The notes below the pieces were generated by a model. The model was given only the letters and a program-made list of their open reading frames with translations, made no database searches and was not told the origin of the DNA. Below are positions 15,836 through 24,024 of a stretch of 64,000 bases of DNA, piece by piece. The stretch's first letter is position 1. Every line of letters begins with the position of its first letter. The position numbers and the translations under genes are program-made. Source of the stretch: Pedobacter roseus (GTDB lineage: Bacteria; Bacteroidota; Bacteroidia; Sphingobacteriales; Sphingobacteriaceae); the NCBI RefSeq assembly GCF_014395225.1, contig NZ_CP060723.1, positions 124,001-188,000 of the forward strand, read 5' to 3'.

Positions 15836-18800
15836 ATGTCAATGGTTACCTCGGCCCTGAAAAAGCCGATTACAACAGTGGTGATCACCGCGAGTTTACT
15901 GCTCTTTGCAGTTCTCAGTGCGCTGAAGATCCCAATAGATATTTTCCCCCAGCTTAATTCGCCGACAATATATGTTATTGAATCCTACGGAGGTATGTCT
16001 CCACAACAGATGGAGGGCTTCTTCTCCACTCGTCTACAGGATCAGTTTCTTTATGTTAATGGCGTTAAGAATATTACCGCCAAAAACATTCAGGGTTTGA
16101 CGATGCTAAAGCTGAGTTTTTATGAAAGCACCAATATGGCAGAGGCTTCTGCCCAGGTTGCCTTGCAGGTTAACCGGGCCATGAAGTTCTTCCCTCCAGG
16201 CGCTTTGCCTCCGCAGGTGGTCCGCTTTGATGCCTCTTCACTGCCAGTAGGCCAGCTTGTACTCTCGGCCAAATCCCGCAGTCTGAAAGAAATCTATGAT
16301 ATGGCGGCAACGCGTATCAGGCCCATGTTTTCCTCTGTCGCAGGGCTTTCAGCGCCACCGCCATTCGGTGCCAATTCCCGCTCGATTACCATTAGTGTAG
16401 ATCCGAGCAAATTAAGGAGTTATAATCTGACTCCGGACGAGGTGGTAGGGGCTTTATCCAAGTTCAATGTCATGTCTCCTTCGGGAAATCTAAGGTTGGA
16501 CAATACCATGATGGTGACCTCTATGAACTCCCTGGTTAAAACGGTCGATGAATTCAACAACATTCCAATAGCTACAAAAAACGGCGTTTCAATATTGGTA
16601 AGGGATGTGGCAAGGGTTGCCGATGCAGCGGATGTTACCGTGGATTATGCATTGATCAACGGGAAACGGTCTGTGTATATTCCTGTGGTCAAAACAGCAG
16701 ACGCCTCGACTTGGTCAGTGGTAAAGTCCTTAAAGGCCAAAATCCCCGAAATGCAGAGCCTCTTGCCGGACGATGTCCACATCTCTTATGAATTTGACCA
16801 GTCTGTTGCCGTTATCAACTCGGTAAAAAGCCTGATCACTGAAGGTGGTCTTGGTGCACTATTAACGGGCCTAATGGTGTTGCTATTCCTGCGTGATCTG
16901 CGAAGCAGTCTTATCGTGGTGATCACCATTCCGGTATCGATTTTAATTGGGGTGCTTTTACTAGGCATGTTCGGTCAGACCATAAATATCATGACCTTGA
17001 GCGGTCTGGCACTTGCAATAGGGATCCTGGTCGATCAGGCAACGGTGACGATCGAAAATATCCATCAGCACCTGGAAATGGGCAAGCCCAAACGCGAAGC
17101 CATTTACGATGCCTGTGAAGAAATCGCATTCCCGCTGCTGCTCATCCTGCTGTGTATTCTGGCAGTATTTGCACCATCTTTTATGATGAACGGTATACCA
17201 AAGGCGATGTTTTTGCCACTATCCCTTTCGATTGGCTTCACCATGGTTGTCTCTTTCATCGTGGCCCAGACCTTAGTTCCCATTCTATCCAACTGGATGA
17301 TAAACGAAGAACGTTACCAGCACTATGACCATGGTAAGATCCATGCTCATGCAGGAGAGGCCCTGGACGAGAGGCAAGGAGAGCAGGTAGAAAAGCATCT
17401 GCAAAATGAAAAGGATGAACCGGAAAAAAATGATTTCTTTGAAAGGGTGAAGGTGCGGTTTATGGCAATCATCCAGCGGTGGATGCCGATGAAAAAAGGT
17501 ATTGTCGGGATTTATTTAGTTCTGGTGATTTCTCTTGCAGGACTGGGATTTGTTTTTATTGGAAAGGATATGATGCCAAAGCTCAATAACGGACAGTTCC
17601 AGATCCGCATCAAAGCGCCGGACGGTACCAGATTAGAGCGCACCGAGGAGAAATTTAAGCAGGTACTTTCCATTATCAATCAGACAGTAGATAACCATAT
17701 CGCAGTTAGTTCGGGATACGTTGGGCTTATTCCGAGTAGTTACGGAACAAGTAACTTATATATCTTCAATACCGGTACCCATGAGGCTGTGCTTCAGGTG
17801 AACCTTGATGAAGATTATAAGGTAAATATGGATGAGCTGAAAGATGCGCTGAGAAAGAACATCGCTTATAAACTTCCTGACCTACGTATCACCTTTGAGC
17901 CGATTGACATGACCGAAAAGATTATGAGCCAAGGCGCTGCAACTCCTATTGAGATCAGAGTAGCAGGAAAAGATATGGACCAGATCGAGTCTTACGCTAA
18001 TAAGGTGCTCTCTAAACTTAAAAAAATAGATTACCTCCGTGATATCCAGATTGCTCAACCCCTGCACATTCCCGTGGTTTCTATTACCCTTGATAGATTA
18101 AAGGCGGCGCAGTTTGGGCTGAACGTGGTTGATATCGCAAGGTCAGTTACTGCAAGTACCTCATCCAGCCGATTTACTGAGAAGAACCAATGGCTCGATG
18201 AAAAAACCGCCTATACCTACCAGGTACAGGTACAGGTTCCAGAGTATGTCATGAATACAATGGATGAGCTCAAAGAAATTCCTTTGGTTAAAGGGCAGAG
18301 CAGTCCGGTACTGGGCGACATCGCTACTTTCAATACCAGTTACCTTCCAGGAGAATATGACCGCTCCGGGCCAAGACGCTTTCTGACCGTGAGCGCAAAC
18401 ATTTATAAAAAGGATCTTGGAACGGCAACTGCTGATGTAGAAAAGGCACTAAAGTCCGTAGGCACGCCTCCTAAGGGACTAACTGCTGAAGTGAAAGGTA
18501 TGTCGAGCCTGTTGACTGAAACACTATCTTCTCTTCAGGGCGGACTTGCTTTTGCGATATTGGTGATCTTCCTGCTGCTTGCGGCCAATTACCAGTCTTT
18601 CAAGCTTTCGCTGACGGTTCTTTCGACCGTTCCTGCTGTAATCCTTGGGTCGCTTACCGCATTATTGCTTACAGGCTCGACCCTCAATCTACAGAGCTAC
18701 ATGGGGATGATCATGTCCACCGGGGTGTCAGTGGCCAATGCGATACTTATCGTGACCAACGCCGAAAAACTCAGGCTGGATTACAAGGATTCTACCCGGG

Positions 18801-19057
18801 CGGCAGTGGTGAGTGCCGGGATTCGTTTAAGGCCGATCCTGATGACCAGTTTTGCGATGATAGCCGGGATGATCCCGATGGCCTCTGGGTTGGGCGAATC
18901 CGGTGAACAGACCGCGCCGCTCGGCAGGGCTGTTATTGGCGGGCTATTCTTTTCAACCCTTGCCGCGCTCTTCATCCTTCCGCAGGTTTTCGCCTGGGTA
19001 CAGAAAAAAAGCAGCTTAAAAGAACCAAACCTAATGCCTAGAAAAACAAGAATTTAA
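15836..19057 (+). CDS. RND efflux permease (AcrB/MdtB-like)
   Basis: A 1073-residue RND pump with 12 membrane helices and two large periplasmic loops, of the usual length. The N-terminus has the family pattern PITTVVITASLLLFAVL and KIPIDIFPQL. In helix 4 the proton-relay site reads GILVDQATVTIEN, so the second of the two aspartates seen in AcrB (Asp407-Asp408) is Gln. A charged cytoplasmic insert lies near residues 490-540 (HAHAGEALDERQGEQ). It is more like hydrophobe/amphiphile pumps than CusA-type metal pumps, as I see no periplasmic Met triad. It is the central gene of the operon. Confidence 0.88.
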   Translation: MSMVTSALKKPITTVVITASLLLFAVLSALKIPIDIFPQLNSPTIYVIESYGGMSPQQMEGFFSTRLQDQFLYVNGVKNITAKNIQGLTMLKLSFYESTNMAEASAQVALQVNRAMKFFPPGALPPQVVRFDASSLPVGQLVLSAKSRSLKEIYDMAATRIRPMFSSVAGLSAPPPFGANSRSITISVDPSKLRSYNLTPDEVVGALSKFNVMSPSGNLRLDNTMMVTSMNSLVKTVDEFNNIPIATKNGVSILVRDVARVADAADVTVDYALINGKRSVYIPVVKTADASTWSVVKSLKAKIPEMQSLLPDDVHISYEFDQSVAVINSVKSLITEGGLGALLTGLMVLLFLRDLRSSLIVVITIPVSILIGVLLLGMFGQTINIMTLSGLALAIGILVDQATVTIENIHQHLEMGKPKREAIYDACEEIAFPLLLILLCILAVFAPSFMMNGIPKAMFLPLSLSIGFTMVVSFIVAQTLVPILSNWMINEERYQHYDHGKIHAHAGEALDERQGEQVEKHLQNEKDEPEKNDFFERVKVRFMAIIQRWMPMKKGIVGIYLVLVISLAGLGFVFIGKDMMPKLNNGQFQIRIKAPDGTRLERTEEKFKQVLSIINQTVDNHIAVSSGYVGLIPSSYGTSNLYIFNTGTHEAVLQVNLDEDYKVNMDELKDALRKNIAYKLPDLRITFEPIDMTEKIMSQGAATPIEIRVAGKDMDQIESYANKVLSKLKKIDYLRDIQIAQPLHIPVVSITLDRLKAAQFGLNVVDIARSVTASTSSSRFTEKNQWLDEKTAYTYQVQVQVPEYVMNTMDELKEIPLVKGQSSPVLGDIATFNTSYLPGEYDRSGPRRFLTVSANIYKKDLGTATADVEKALKSVGTPPKGLTAEVKGMSSLLTETLSSLQGGLAFAILVIFLLLAANYQSFKLSLTVLSTVPAVILGSLTALLLTGSTLNLQSYMGMIMSTGVSVANAILIVTNAEKLRLDYKDSTRAAVVSAGIRLRPILMTSFAMIAGMIPMASGLGESGEQTAPLGRAVIGGLFFSTLAALFILPQVFAWVQKKSSLKEPNLMPRKTRI

Positions 19058-19069
19058 AAGATAAACAAC

Positions 19070-20149
19070 ATGAAAACCAGATTCATTCCCATCATAATAA
19101 TTATAAGTACTCTGGCCGCGTGTGGCGGAAACCAGAAGCCCGTGAACATCAGTCCCGAAAAAAACGGCAAGGAAGCCAAATATGAAACCACAAAGGTCGA
19201 AGAAGAGGCCCTTTCCAGTTTTACCCGCATTCCCGGGGTGCTCAAGCCTTTCAACCAGGTAAACATTTTTCCCAAGGCCAATGGTTTTGTGAAAGCAATA
19301 CTGGTCGATTTGGGTTCTAAGGTGACCAAAGGCCAGCTGCTGATGACCCTGGAAGCACCGGAACTCGAATCACAATTGCAATCGGCAAATTCCCGTTACC
19401 TGCAGGCACGGGAGACCGCATCGGCGAGCAGTGAGAAATACAGACGTCTGAAAGAAGCAGCAAAAGAGGAAGGTTCGGTATCTCCGCTAGAACTTGATAA
19501 TGCGCTTTCCAGGATGAAAGGAGATAAGGCCATAGCGGAGGCTGAGCGGTCAAATGTATCCTCCGTACGTACCATGCAGGACTACTTGAAAGTATATGCG
19601 CCTTTTGACGGGGTGATCGTTGACAGGAATGTATCACCGGGAGCACTGGTGTCGGCGGGCAAATCTTCGGACCTACCCATGCTGGTATTGCAGGACCTGA
19701 CCCACATGAGGCTTGAAGTTTCTATACCTGAGGATTATGTAGACAAAGTGGACCTAAGCCAGATGGTCAAGTTCCGCTTCAATGCGCTGCCGGGGGAACA
19801 GCGCCAGGCCAAGATCAGCCGGTCTGCAAATTCACTGGGCAACATGCGCCAGGAAATCGTCGAGGTTGACGTGGCCAATAAAGATAACAGGTTGAAGGCC
19901 GGCATGTATGCCGAGGTTGAAATCCCGCTTAAATCCGGTGCGACTTCGCTTCTTGTGCCTAATTCTGCTATCGTGCGTTCTACAGAACGGAAGTACGTAG
20001 TGGAAATTGCAAATGGTAAAGCCAAGCTCGTTGACATTAAGGAAGGGATGAAGGGAACAGAGATGACCGAGATTTTTGGTTCCATCAAAGCCGGGACAGA
20101 GATTATTTCGCCCGCGAACGATGAGATCAAAAGCGGTCAGACGCTATAA
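19070..20149 (+). CDS. RND periplasmic adaptor (membrane fusion) lipoprotein
   Basis: A 359-residue lipoprotein with lipobox LAAC at residues 15-18. It has the adaptor layout: a barrel-sandwich half (GFVKAILVDLGSKVTKGQLL) near residues 70-95, a helical hairpin, the second half (KVYAPFDGVIVDRNVSPGALV), then beta-barrel and membrane-proximal parts ending in SLLVPNSAIVRST. It links the RND pump and the TolC channel. It follows the permease by 12 bases, and a strong terminator closes the core operon after it. Confidence 0.88.
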   Translation: MKTRFIPIIIIISTLAACGGNQKPVNISPEKNGKEAKYETTKVEEEALSSFTRIPGVLKPFNQVNIFPKANGFVKAILVDLGSKVTKGQLLMTLEAPELESQLQSANSRYLQARETASASSEKYRRLKEAAKEEGSVSPLELDNALSRMKGDKAIAEAERSNVSSVRTMQDYLKVYAPFDGVIVDRNVSPGALVSAGKSSDLPMLVLQDLTHMRLEVSIPEDYVDKVDLSQMVKFRFNALPGEQRQAKISRSANSLGNMRQEIVEVDVANKDNRLKAGMYAEVEIPLKSGATSLLVPNSAIVRSTERKYVVEIANGKAKLVDIKEGMKGTEMTEIFGSIKAGTEIISPANDEIKSGQTL

Positions 20150-20153
20150 AACA

Positions 20154-20187
20154 TTGCCGGGCGGATATTAGCCGCCCGGCAAATCTT
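20154..20187 (+). terminator. Strong rho-independent terminator after the RND adaptor gene
   Basis: TTGCCGGGCGG (20154-20164) and CCGCCCGGCAA (20172-20182) form a perfect 11-bp stem with a 7-base loop, followed by ATCTTTTTATT. It begins 4 bases after the adaptor stop codon and should limit read-through into the small genes that follow. Confidence 0.9.
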
Positions 20188-20217
20188 TTTATTAGTCAGA
20201 TAAGAAAAAAGGAAAAT

Positions 20218-20448
20218 ATGAAAGATTTAGAATTTAACCATGAGTTTGAAATCGGGGGAAAACACATTTGCATAGATGTCCCAAAGAAAAGATGCAACCA
20301 GGTCTACATCGAGGGAGAGCTGGTTGGGACGGTTTGGGAATGTAAAAAACAAGGGGTAATATCCTTTGTATCAAGAGATTTTAAGCTTGCCCCTTACCTG
20401 GAAAGCATTGCGGCCGAGTTAAACATTTTTTACAGGACCTCCCTATGA
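20218..20448 (+). CDS. Hypothetical 76-residue protein
   Basis: A short soluble protein without a signal peptide, with two-strand patterns (KHICIDVPKKRCNQVYIEGE, GTVWECKKQGVISFVSRDF) and three cysteines. The stop overlaps the ATG of the next gene by 4 bases (ATGA), which supports it as a translated gene. No family is recognised. Confidence 0.6.
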   Translation: MKDLEFNHEFEIGGKHICIDVPKKRCNQVYIEGELVGTVWECKKQGVISFVSRDFKLAPYLESIAAELNIFYRTSL

Positions 20449-21011
20449 GTGCCTATGCCGGATGGACATTTCAACCTTTTCTGATCTGTTTCCTGTTATT
20501 AATGACTGTAAAGGTAAAGGCGCAAGATCAAACTGCCGTCCCCAAGATATCGGTAGGCTTTGTCATGGGCTTTCCGACCGGTAAGACGGCTAAAACTTAT
20601 GTCAACGGATATGGGGCATCAACAAAGGTGGAATTCAAGGTTTCGGAGCACCTCAACCTAACCGGATCTGCGGGCTATATGACTTTCCGCTACAGGGATG
20701 AGGTAAAAAAACGTCTCGATTATTTAGGAGAGCCAACAAGCATGAATGGTGTTGTTCCAATTAAAGTCGGAGCAAAATATTACTTTGAAGGTATCTATTA
20801 CGCTGCCCTTGAGCTTGGTGCAGCAAATACTCTTGGAGACCGGCTGAATACCTCTTTTGCCTACGGACCGACTTTGGGTGCCAGCATTCCAATTTCGAAG
20901 CATTATAGTGCAGATCTCGGCCTTCGTTATGAGGGTTGGAAAAGCAGCGGAGGGCAGGTTTCCTTTTTTGGACTTCGTTTGGCTCTGGCAATTTCAGGAA
21001 CTAAAAAATAA
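20445..21011 (+). CDS. Exported outer-membrane beta-barrel-like protein
   Basis: A 188-residue protein with an N-terminal signal segment ending near VKA-Q (residue 26) and alternating amphipathic strands typical of small OmpA/OmpW-like barrels (KISVGFVMGFPTGKTAK, LNLTGSAGYMTFRYRD, VPIKVGAKYYFEGIYYA). It ends in FFGLRLALAIS, a plausible last strand. It is translationally coupled to the 76-residue gene. No substrate is evident. Confidence 0.65.
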   Translation: MSAYAGWTFQPFLICFLLLMTVKVKAQDQTAVPKISVGFVMGFPTGKTAKTYVNGYGASTKVEFKVSEHLNLTGSAGYMTFRYRDEVKKRLDYLGEPTSMNGVVPIKVGAKYYFEGIYYAALELGAANTLGDRLNTSFAYGPTLGASIPISKHYSADLGLRYEGWKSSGGQVSFFGLRLALAISGTKK

Positions 21012-21041
21012 TAGGCAAAATATTTAACTAAAATTTAAATT

Positions 21042-21224
21042 ATGACAGAGAAAAATATTTCACAACCATTTGAAACTTTTGACCATAATAAATCCTCAGC
21101 AAAGGGTGGAGATAACGCATATCACCCCGCAAACCAAGATAGAGAGGTTTTATTGCGTTACCTGCTGGAGCGGTTGAACCTGGAAACCGGCCATCTCAAT
21201 GAGAAGCGAAAATTGAGGAAGTAG
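21042..21224 (+). CDS. Hypothetical 60-residue charged protein
   Basis: A small hydrophilic protein (MTEKNISQPFETFDHNKSS at the start, ending LNEKRKLRK) with a helical C-terminal half. It lies 31 bases after the barrel gene in the same direction. Size and composition allow little more; it may belong to the same accessory operon. Confidence 0.45.
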   Translation: MTEKNISQPFETFDHNKSSAKGGDNAYHPANQDREVLLRYLLERLNLETGHLNEKRKLRK

Positions 21225-21312
21225 GGGCCTTTTTAGACCTTTAAAAAAACATTCGTAGGAATGGCAAATCAGATTTATTATAACCAGGGGCAACCCACAA
21301 TATGCATGACAA

Positions 21313-21669
21313 ATGGAAAAGATGATATATCTTTTGGAAAATGATGAGGGTATAACCGAAGTATTACAGCTTCTTTTTAACAGTGAGGGGTACGGGGTTT
21401 CCGCGTTTTCTTCGGTAAGCTCGTTTATGGCAGGGCTAAGTGATCATGTTGCAGATCTTTTTCTGCTGGATGTTATGCTCCCCGATGGAAACGGCATTGA
21501 AGTCTGCAGTTACCTGAAGTCCTTAGAGAAAACCCGGAATGTTCCGATTATCATGATGAGTGCTCATGCGGACCGTTATGACATCAGAAGGGGCTGCGCT
21601 GCAGAGAATTTTATTAAAAAGCCTTTCGATATTCACGACCTGCTGCGTTTGGTAGCGAAACATATTTGA
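21313..21669 (+). CDS. Stand-alone response regulator receiver protein
   Basis: A 118-residue CheY-like receiver with acidic residues at the first strand end (LENDEG), the phosphoacceptor Asp in LFLLDVMLPDGNG, and the conserved Lys in FIKKPFD. No output domain follows, so it would signal by protein contact, like CheY or Spo0F. No histidine kinase gene is nearby, so the partner must be elsewhere. It stands alone and is convergent with the DUF202 gene. Confidence 0.85.
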   Translation: MEKMIYLLENDEGITEVLQLLFNSEGYGVSAFSSVSSFMAGLSDHVADLFLLDVMLPDGNGIEVCSYLKSLEKTRNVPIIMMSAHADRYDIRRGCAAENFIKKPFDIHDLLRLVAKHI

Positions 21670-21742
21670 CCGGTGATAAAGTACGGGTTCTCTCAAGTTT
21701 GGTATTCGTGCTCACAATCAGTGTTTCCATGTCAGAGATCCG

Positions 21743-22132
21743 CTAAGTCGTTCTTACAAGATATATCAACAAAAGCATGCTTGAAATGAAAATAACCACG
21801 GTAAGGACTTTGATGAGTGTAGAGGAATGGTAATAACTGCCTTGATTAATAAGTGTATGAGTTTTTTGATAGCGCATAAATGCCAGGATGATGGTCAGTG
21901 CGCCTACCCCGACAAGAAGTATTCCTATCCTCTGTGAGTTGCCGGTTTGGTGTACGACGGCTTTGGCCCCAAGAGCGAGAGTGATCTGCTTGATAAAAAG
22001 TGAAAACTTTACCACCACAAAACCAAAGCCCATAATTCCTATGCTAGTTCTTATCCAGGCAAGAAAAGTCCGTTCGTTGGCCAGATGGTCACCAGTGTTT
22101 GATTTAGGAATGGCTTGTTCTTCTTTTTCCAT
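21743..22132 (-). CDS. DUF202 small membrane protein, second copy
   Basis: The start is taken as the ATG at 22132 (MEKEEQAIP), since the frame upstream has no similarity to the copy at 8050-8439. The 129-residue protein has the same LANERTFLAWIRTSIG hallmark and three helices; most residues match the first copy. It lies downstream of the DsrE and cytochrome genes but is separated by 340 bases, so it probably has its own promoter. Function unknown. Confidence 0.82.
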   Translation of the reverse strand: MEKEEQAIPKSNTGDHLANERTFLAWIRTSIGIMGFGFVVVKFSLFIKQITLALGAKAVVHQTGNSQRIGILLVGVGALTIILAFMRYQKTHTLINQGSYYHSSTLIKVLTVVIFISSMLLLIYLVRTT

Positions 22133-22472
22133 TATTGATAATATTGGTTGACGGATCACCGCATGCCTGATTAACAAAATTTTATCAATGCTGTTTGGGC
22201 GAGTACTGTTTTAATTATGTAGCTTTTCGATAAATTCCCTAGCATTTTTAAATGCGTTACTCCGCACAGCACATACGATGATAGACAATTTTGTCGAACC
22301 TTTTGAATTTTAGTGTTGCCGGCATAAGCCATTGATATTTAAACATGACAATAATTTTCGGCGTTTGCGGCCCCGGGTGAAATGGATCCGGCACAACTGA
22401 TCCTAATCTTTGCATCGTATCGAAATACCAATTTGCACCTTTTAAAGATTCACTGCCGTTTTGGTTTTTACA
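22133..22472. other. Gap between DUF202 and DsrE genes
   Basis: The interval should hold the promoter of the DUF202 gene. Its only other content I can support is a possible 52-codon minus-strand frame at 22257-22415, listed separately. No clear terminator is seen after the DsrE stop. Confidence 0.4.
22257..22415 (-). CDS. Possible small protein downstream of DsrE
   Basis: A 52-codon frame starting at ATG 22415 reads MQRLGSVVPDPFHPGPQTPK and ends near YHRMCCAE. It is in the same frame as the DsrE gene and stays open back to the DsrE stop codon, so it could also be read as an extension if that TAA were bypassed. Pro, Trp and aromatic content look protein-like, but there is no homologue I recognise and no clear ribosome site. 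Confidence 0.3.
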   Translation of the reverse strand: MQRLGSVVPDPFHPGPQTPKIIVMFKYQWLMPATLKFKRFDKIVYHRMCCAE

Positions 22473-22928
22473 TTAGGGATGAACGATTACCCATCCTTCC
22501 GCCGAACGGATGATGATCTCTCCGTTGCCGCTTGGCACATAGCTGATGAAATCGAAGAGATCTGACTTATCGATTTTCCGCTCGCGAACGGTATTCTCGC
22601 ACTGCGCCAGAATTACGCCCTTTGACTTTAGCAAATTAAGCTGCTCAAGGAACTTTCCATCCTTGCGATAAACCGCCACGCCATCCCCGAAGGCGATAAG
22701 CTCAACCTCCAGTTTTCCCTTCAATCTTGGATCCTCCAAAGCATTGTTGATGTTCCTGAGTGTTCCCGAAATATGTTTTTCCTCGGCACTGTTAAGTACA
22801 TATAGCGCTTTATATGATTTCTTTTTTGCAACAGCACCCGTAAACGGTTTTTTTGTCTCCTGTGCAGATACATTGGTGGTGATGACCATCATGATGACAA
22901 GCTGGAGTAAGATCAGTAATTTTTTCAT
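22473..22928 (-). CDS. Exported DsrE/DsrF-like protein, second copy
   Basis: A 151-residue protein with a signal peptide (to about residue 22), closely similar to the copy at 4906-5361: both share LKGKxxxELIAFGDGVAVY, GVILAQCENTVRER and FDFISYVPSGNGEIIIR. The single mature cysteine in LAQCENT is the likely sulfur carrier. It lies 4 bases after the TsdA-like cytochrome gene, the same arrangement as in the first block. It probably passes or accepts periplasmic sulfane sulfur. Confidence 0.82.
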   Translation of the reverse strand: MKKLLILLQLVIMMVITTNVSAQETKKPFTGAVAKKKSYKALYVLNSAEEKHISGTLRNINNALEDPRLKGKLEVELIAFGDGVAVYRKDGKFLEQLNLLKSKGVILAQCENTVRERKIDKSDLFDFISYVPSGNGEIIIRSAEGWVIVHP

Positions 22929-22932
22929 GTTT

Positions 22933-24012
22933 CTATTTTTTCTGTTTTATAGGTGCGTGCTGTTCAGCCATGTCAATAAAGGGACCATATTTATGCTGCT
23001 TTTCGCTAAAGTGATCTGCATATGGCCCGAAGGGATAATCTATTGGCTTTGTGTACAGGTTTTTATAGTCGTTTTTGGAATCCAGGTGCGGTCTGGGCTG
23101 CGCATTCACAAATGCAGCTACGTCCCAGGCTTCCGCATCCGTTAAGTTCGGATCTTTGTAGGTGGCGCCATAAGGCATGTTGTTTTTGACAAATCCTGCA
23201 AAATTTCCAAGCCTGAACATTCCTGCACCATCGTTATAGCTGTCCCTGCCCCAAAGGGGAGGGTACATATATCCTTTTCCATCAGGTGAGGCAACGCCTT
23301 TGCCCGTTTCTCCATGACAGCTGCTGCATTTGGAGGCATATACCATTTTCCCCTTCAGGGGATCTGCAGGCACATCCAGATATGGGATTTTTTTTACCGA
23401 ATTATCCGCAATGGAATGTGCGGCATCCTGTTTTTTTCCAACCCATTTTAAATAGGCCAACATGGCGACCATTTCCCTGGAATTTCTTCCCGGAGCTTTG
23501 CCGTTCATGCTTCGCTCGAAGCACTCATTAATCCGTTCAAAGGCTTCTTCCTTTCTACCGCTTCTTGCGCTCATTTTTGGAAAACCTGCATAAAAGATGG
23601 AGAAATTATTCGCAAAGGGCCTGGTTCCTGCATCCAAGTGGCAGTTCTGACAATTCATACCATTAGTCAGCTTTCCTACGATACCCTGCGGCCCTAAATA
23701 GTATGCCGTACGGACAATCAAATCCCGGCCATACCTGATCAGATCCGCATCAGCTTTGCCCTGAAGCTGCATCGTATCAGGCGCCTTCCAATATTCGGGT
23801 TTAGCAACACGGCGCTCTAAAGGTTTTATTTGATTCTTTTGAATGGATGGATTAGGCTTATCCGCATAGAAACTTTTTGGAAGATGAAATCCGCTGAGTG
23901 CTAAAACAAGAGAAAACATGATCACAACGAATAGAAATGACGTCCATACGAGATATTTTCCAAACCGGGCAAATACCTGCAGTTTATCCTCGTTGTTTCT
24001 TTCTGTTTTCAC
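22933..24012 (-). CDS. TsdA-like dihaem cytochrome c, second copy
   Basis: A 359-residue protein with one membrane anchor (about 19-42) and two haem c sites, CQNCH (Cys121, Cys124, His125) and CSSCH (229, 232, 233). INECFERSMNGK (Cys164) resembles the axial-cysteine loop of thiosulfate dehydrogenase. It is very like the product of 5381-6466 but belongs to the persulfide block. It follows the MBL-rhodanese gene by 12 bases and precedes DsrE by 4. A thiosulfate or tetrathionate redox role is inferred. Confidence 0.8.
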   Translation of the reverse strand: MKTERNNEDKLQVFARFGKYLVWTSFLFVVIMFSLVLALSGFHLPKSFYADKPNPSIQKNQIKPLERRVAKPEYWKAPDTMQLQGKADADLIRYGRDLIVRTAYYLGPQGIVGKLTNGMNCQNCHLDAGTRPFANNFSIFYAGFPKMSARSGRKEEAFERINECFERSMNGKAPGRNSREMVAMLAYLKWVGKKQDAAHSIADNSVKKIPYLDVPADPLKGKMVYASKCSSCHGETGKGVASPDGKGYMYPPLWGRDSYNDGAGMFRLGNFAGFVKNNMPYGATYKDPNLTDAEAWDVAAFVNAQPRPHLDSKNDYKNLYTKPIDYPFGPYADHFSEKQHKYGPFIDMAEQHAPIKQKK

Positions 24013-24024
24013 ACTTTTAAAATA

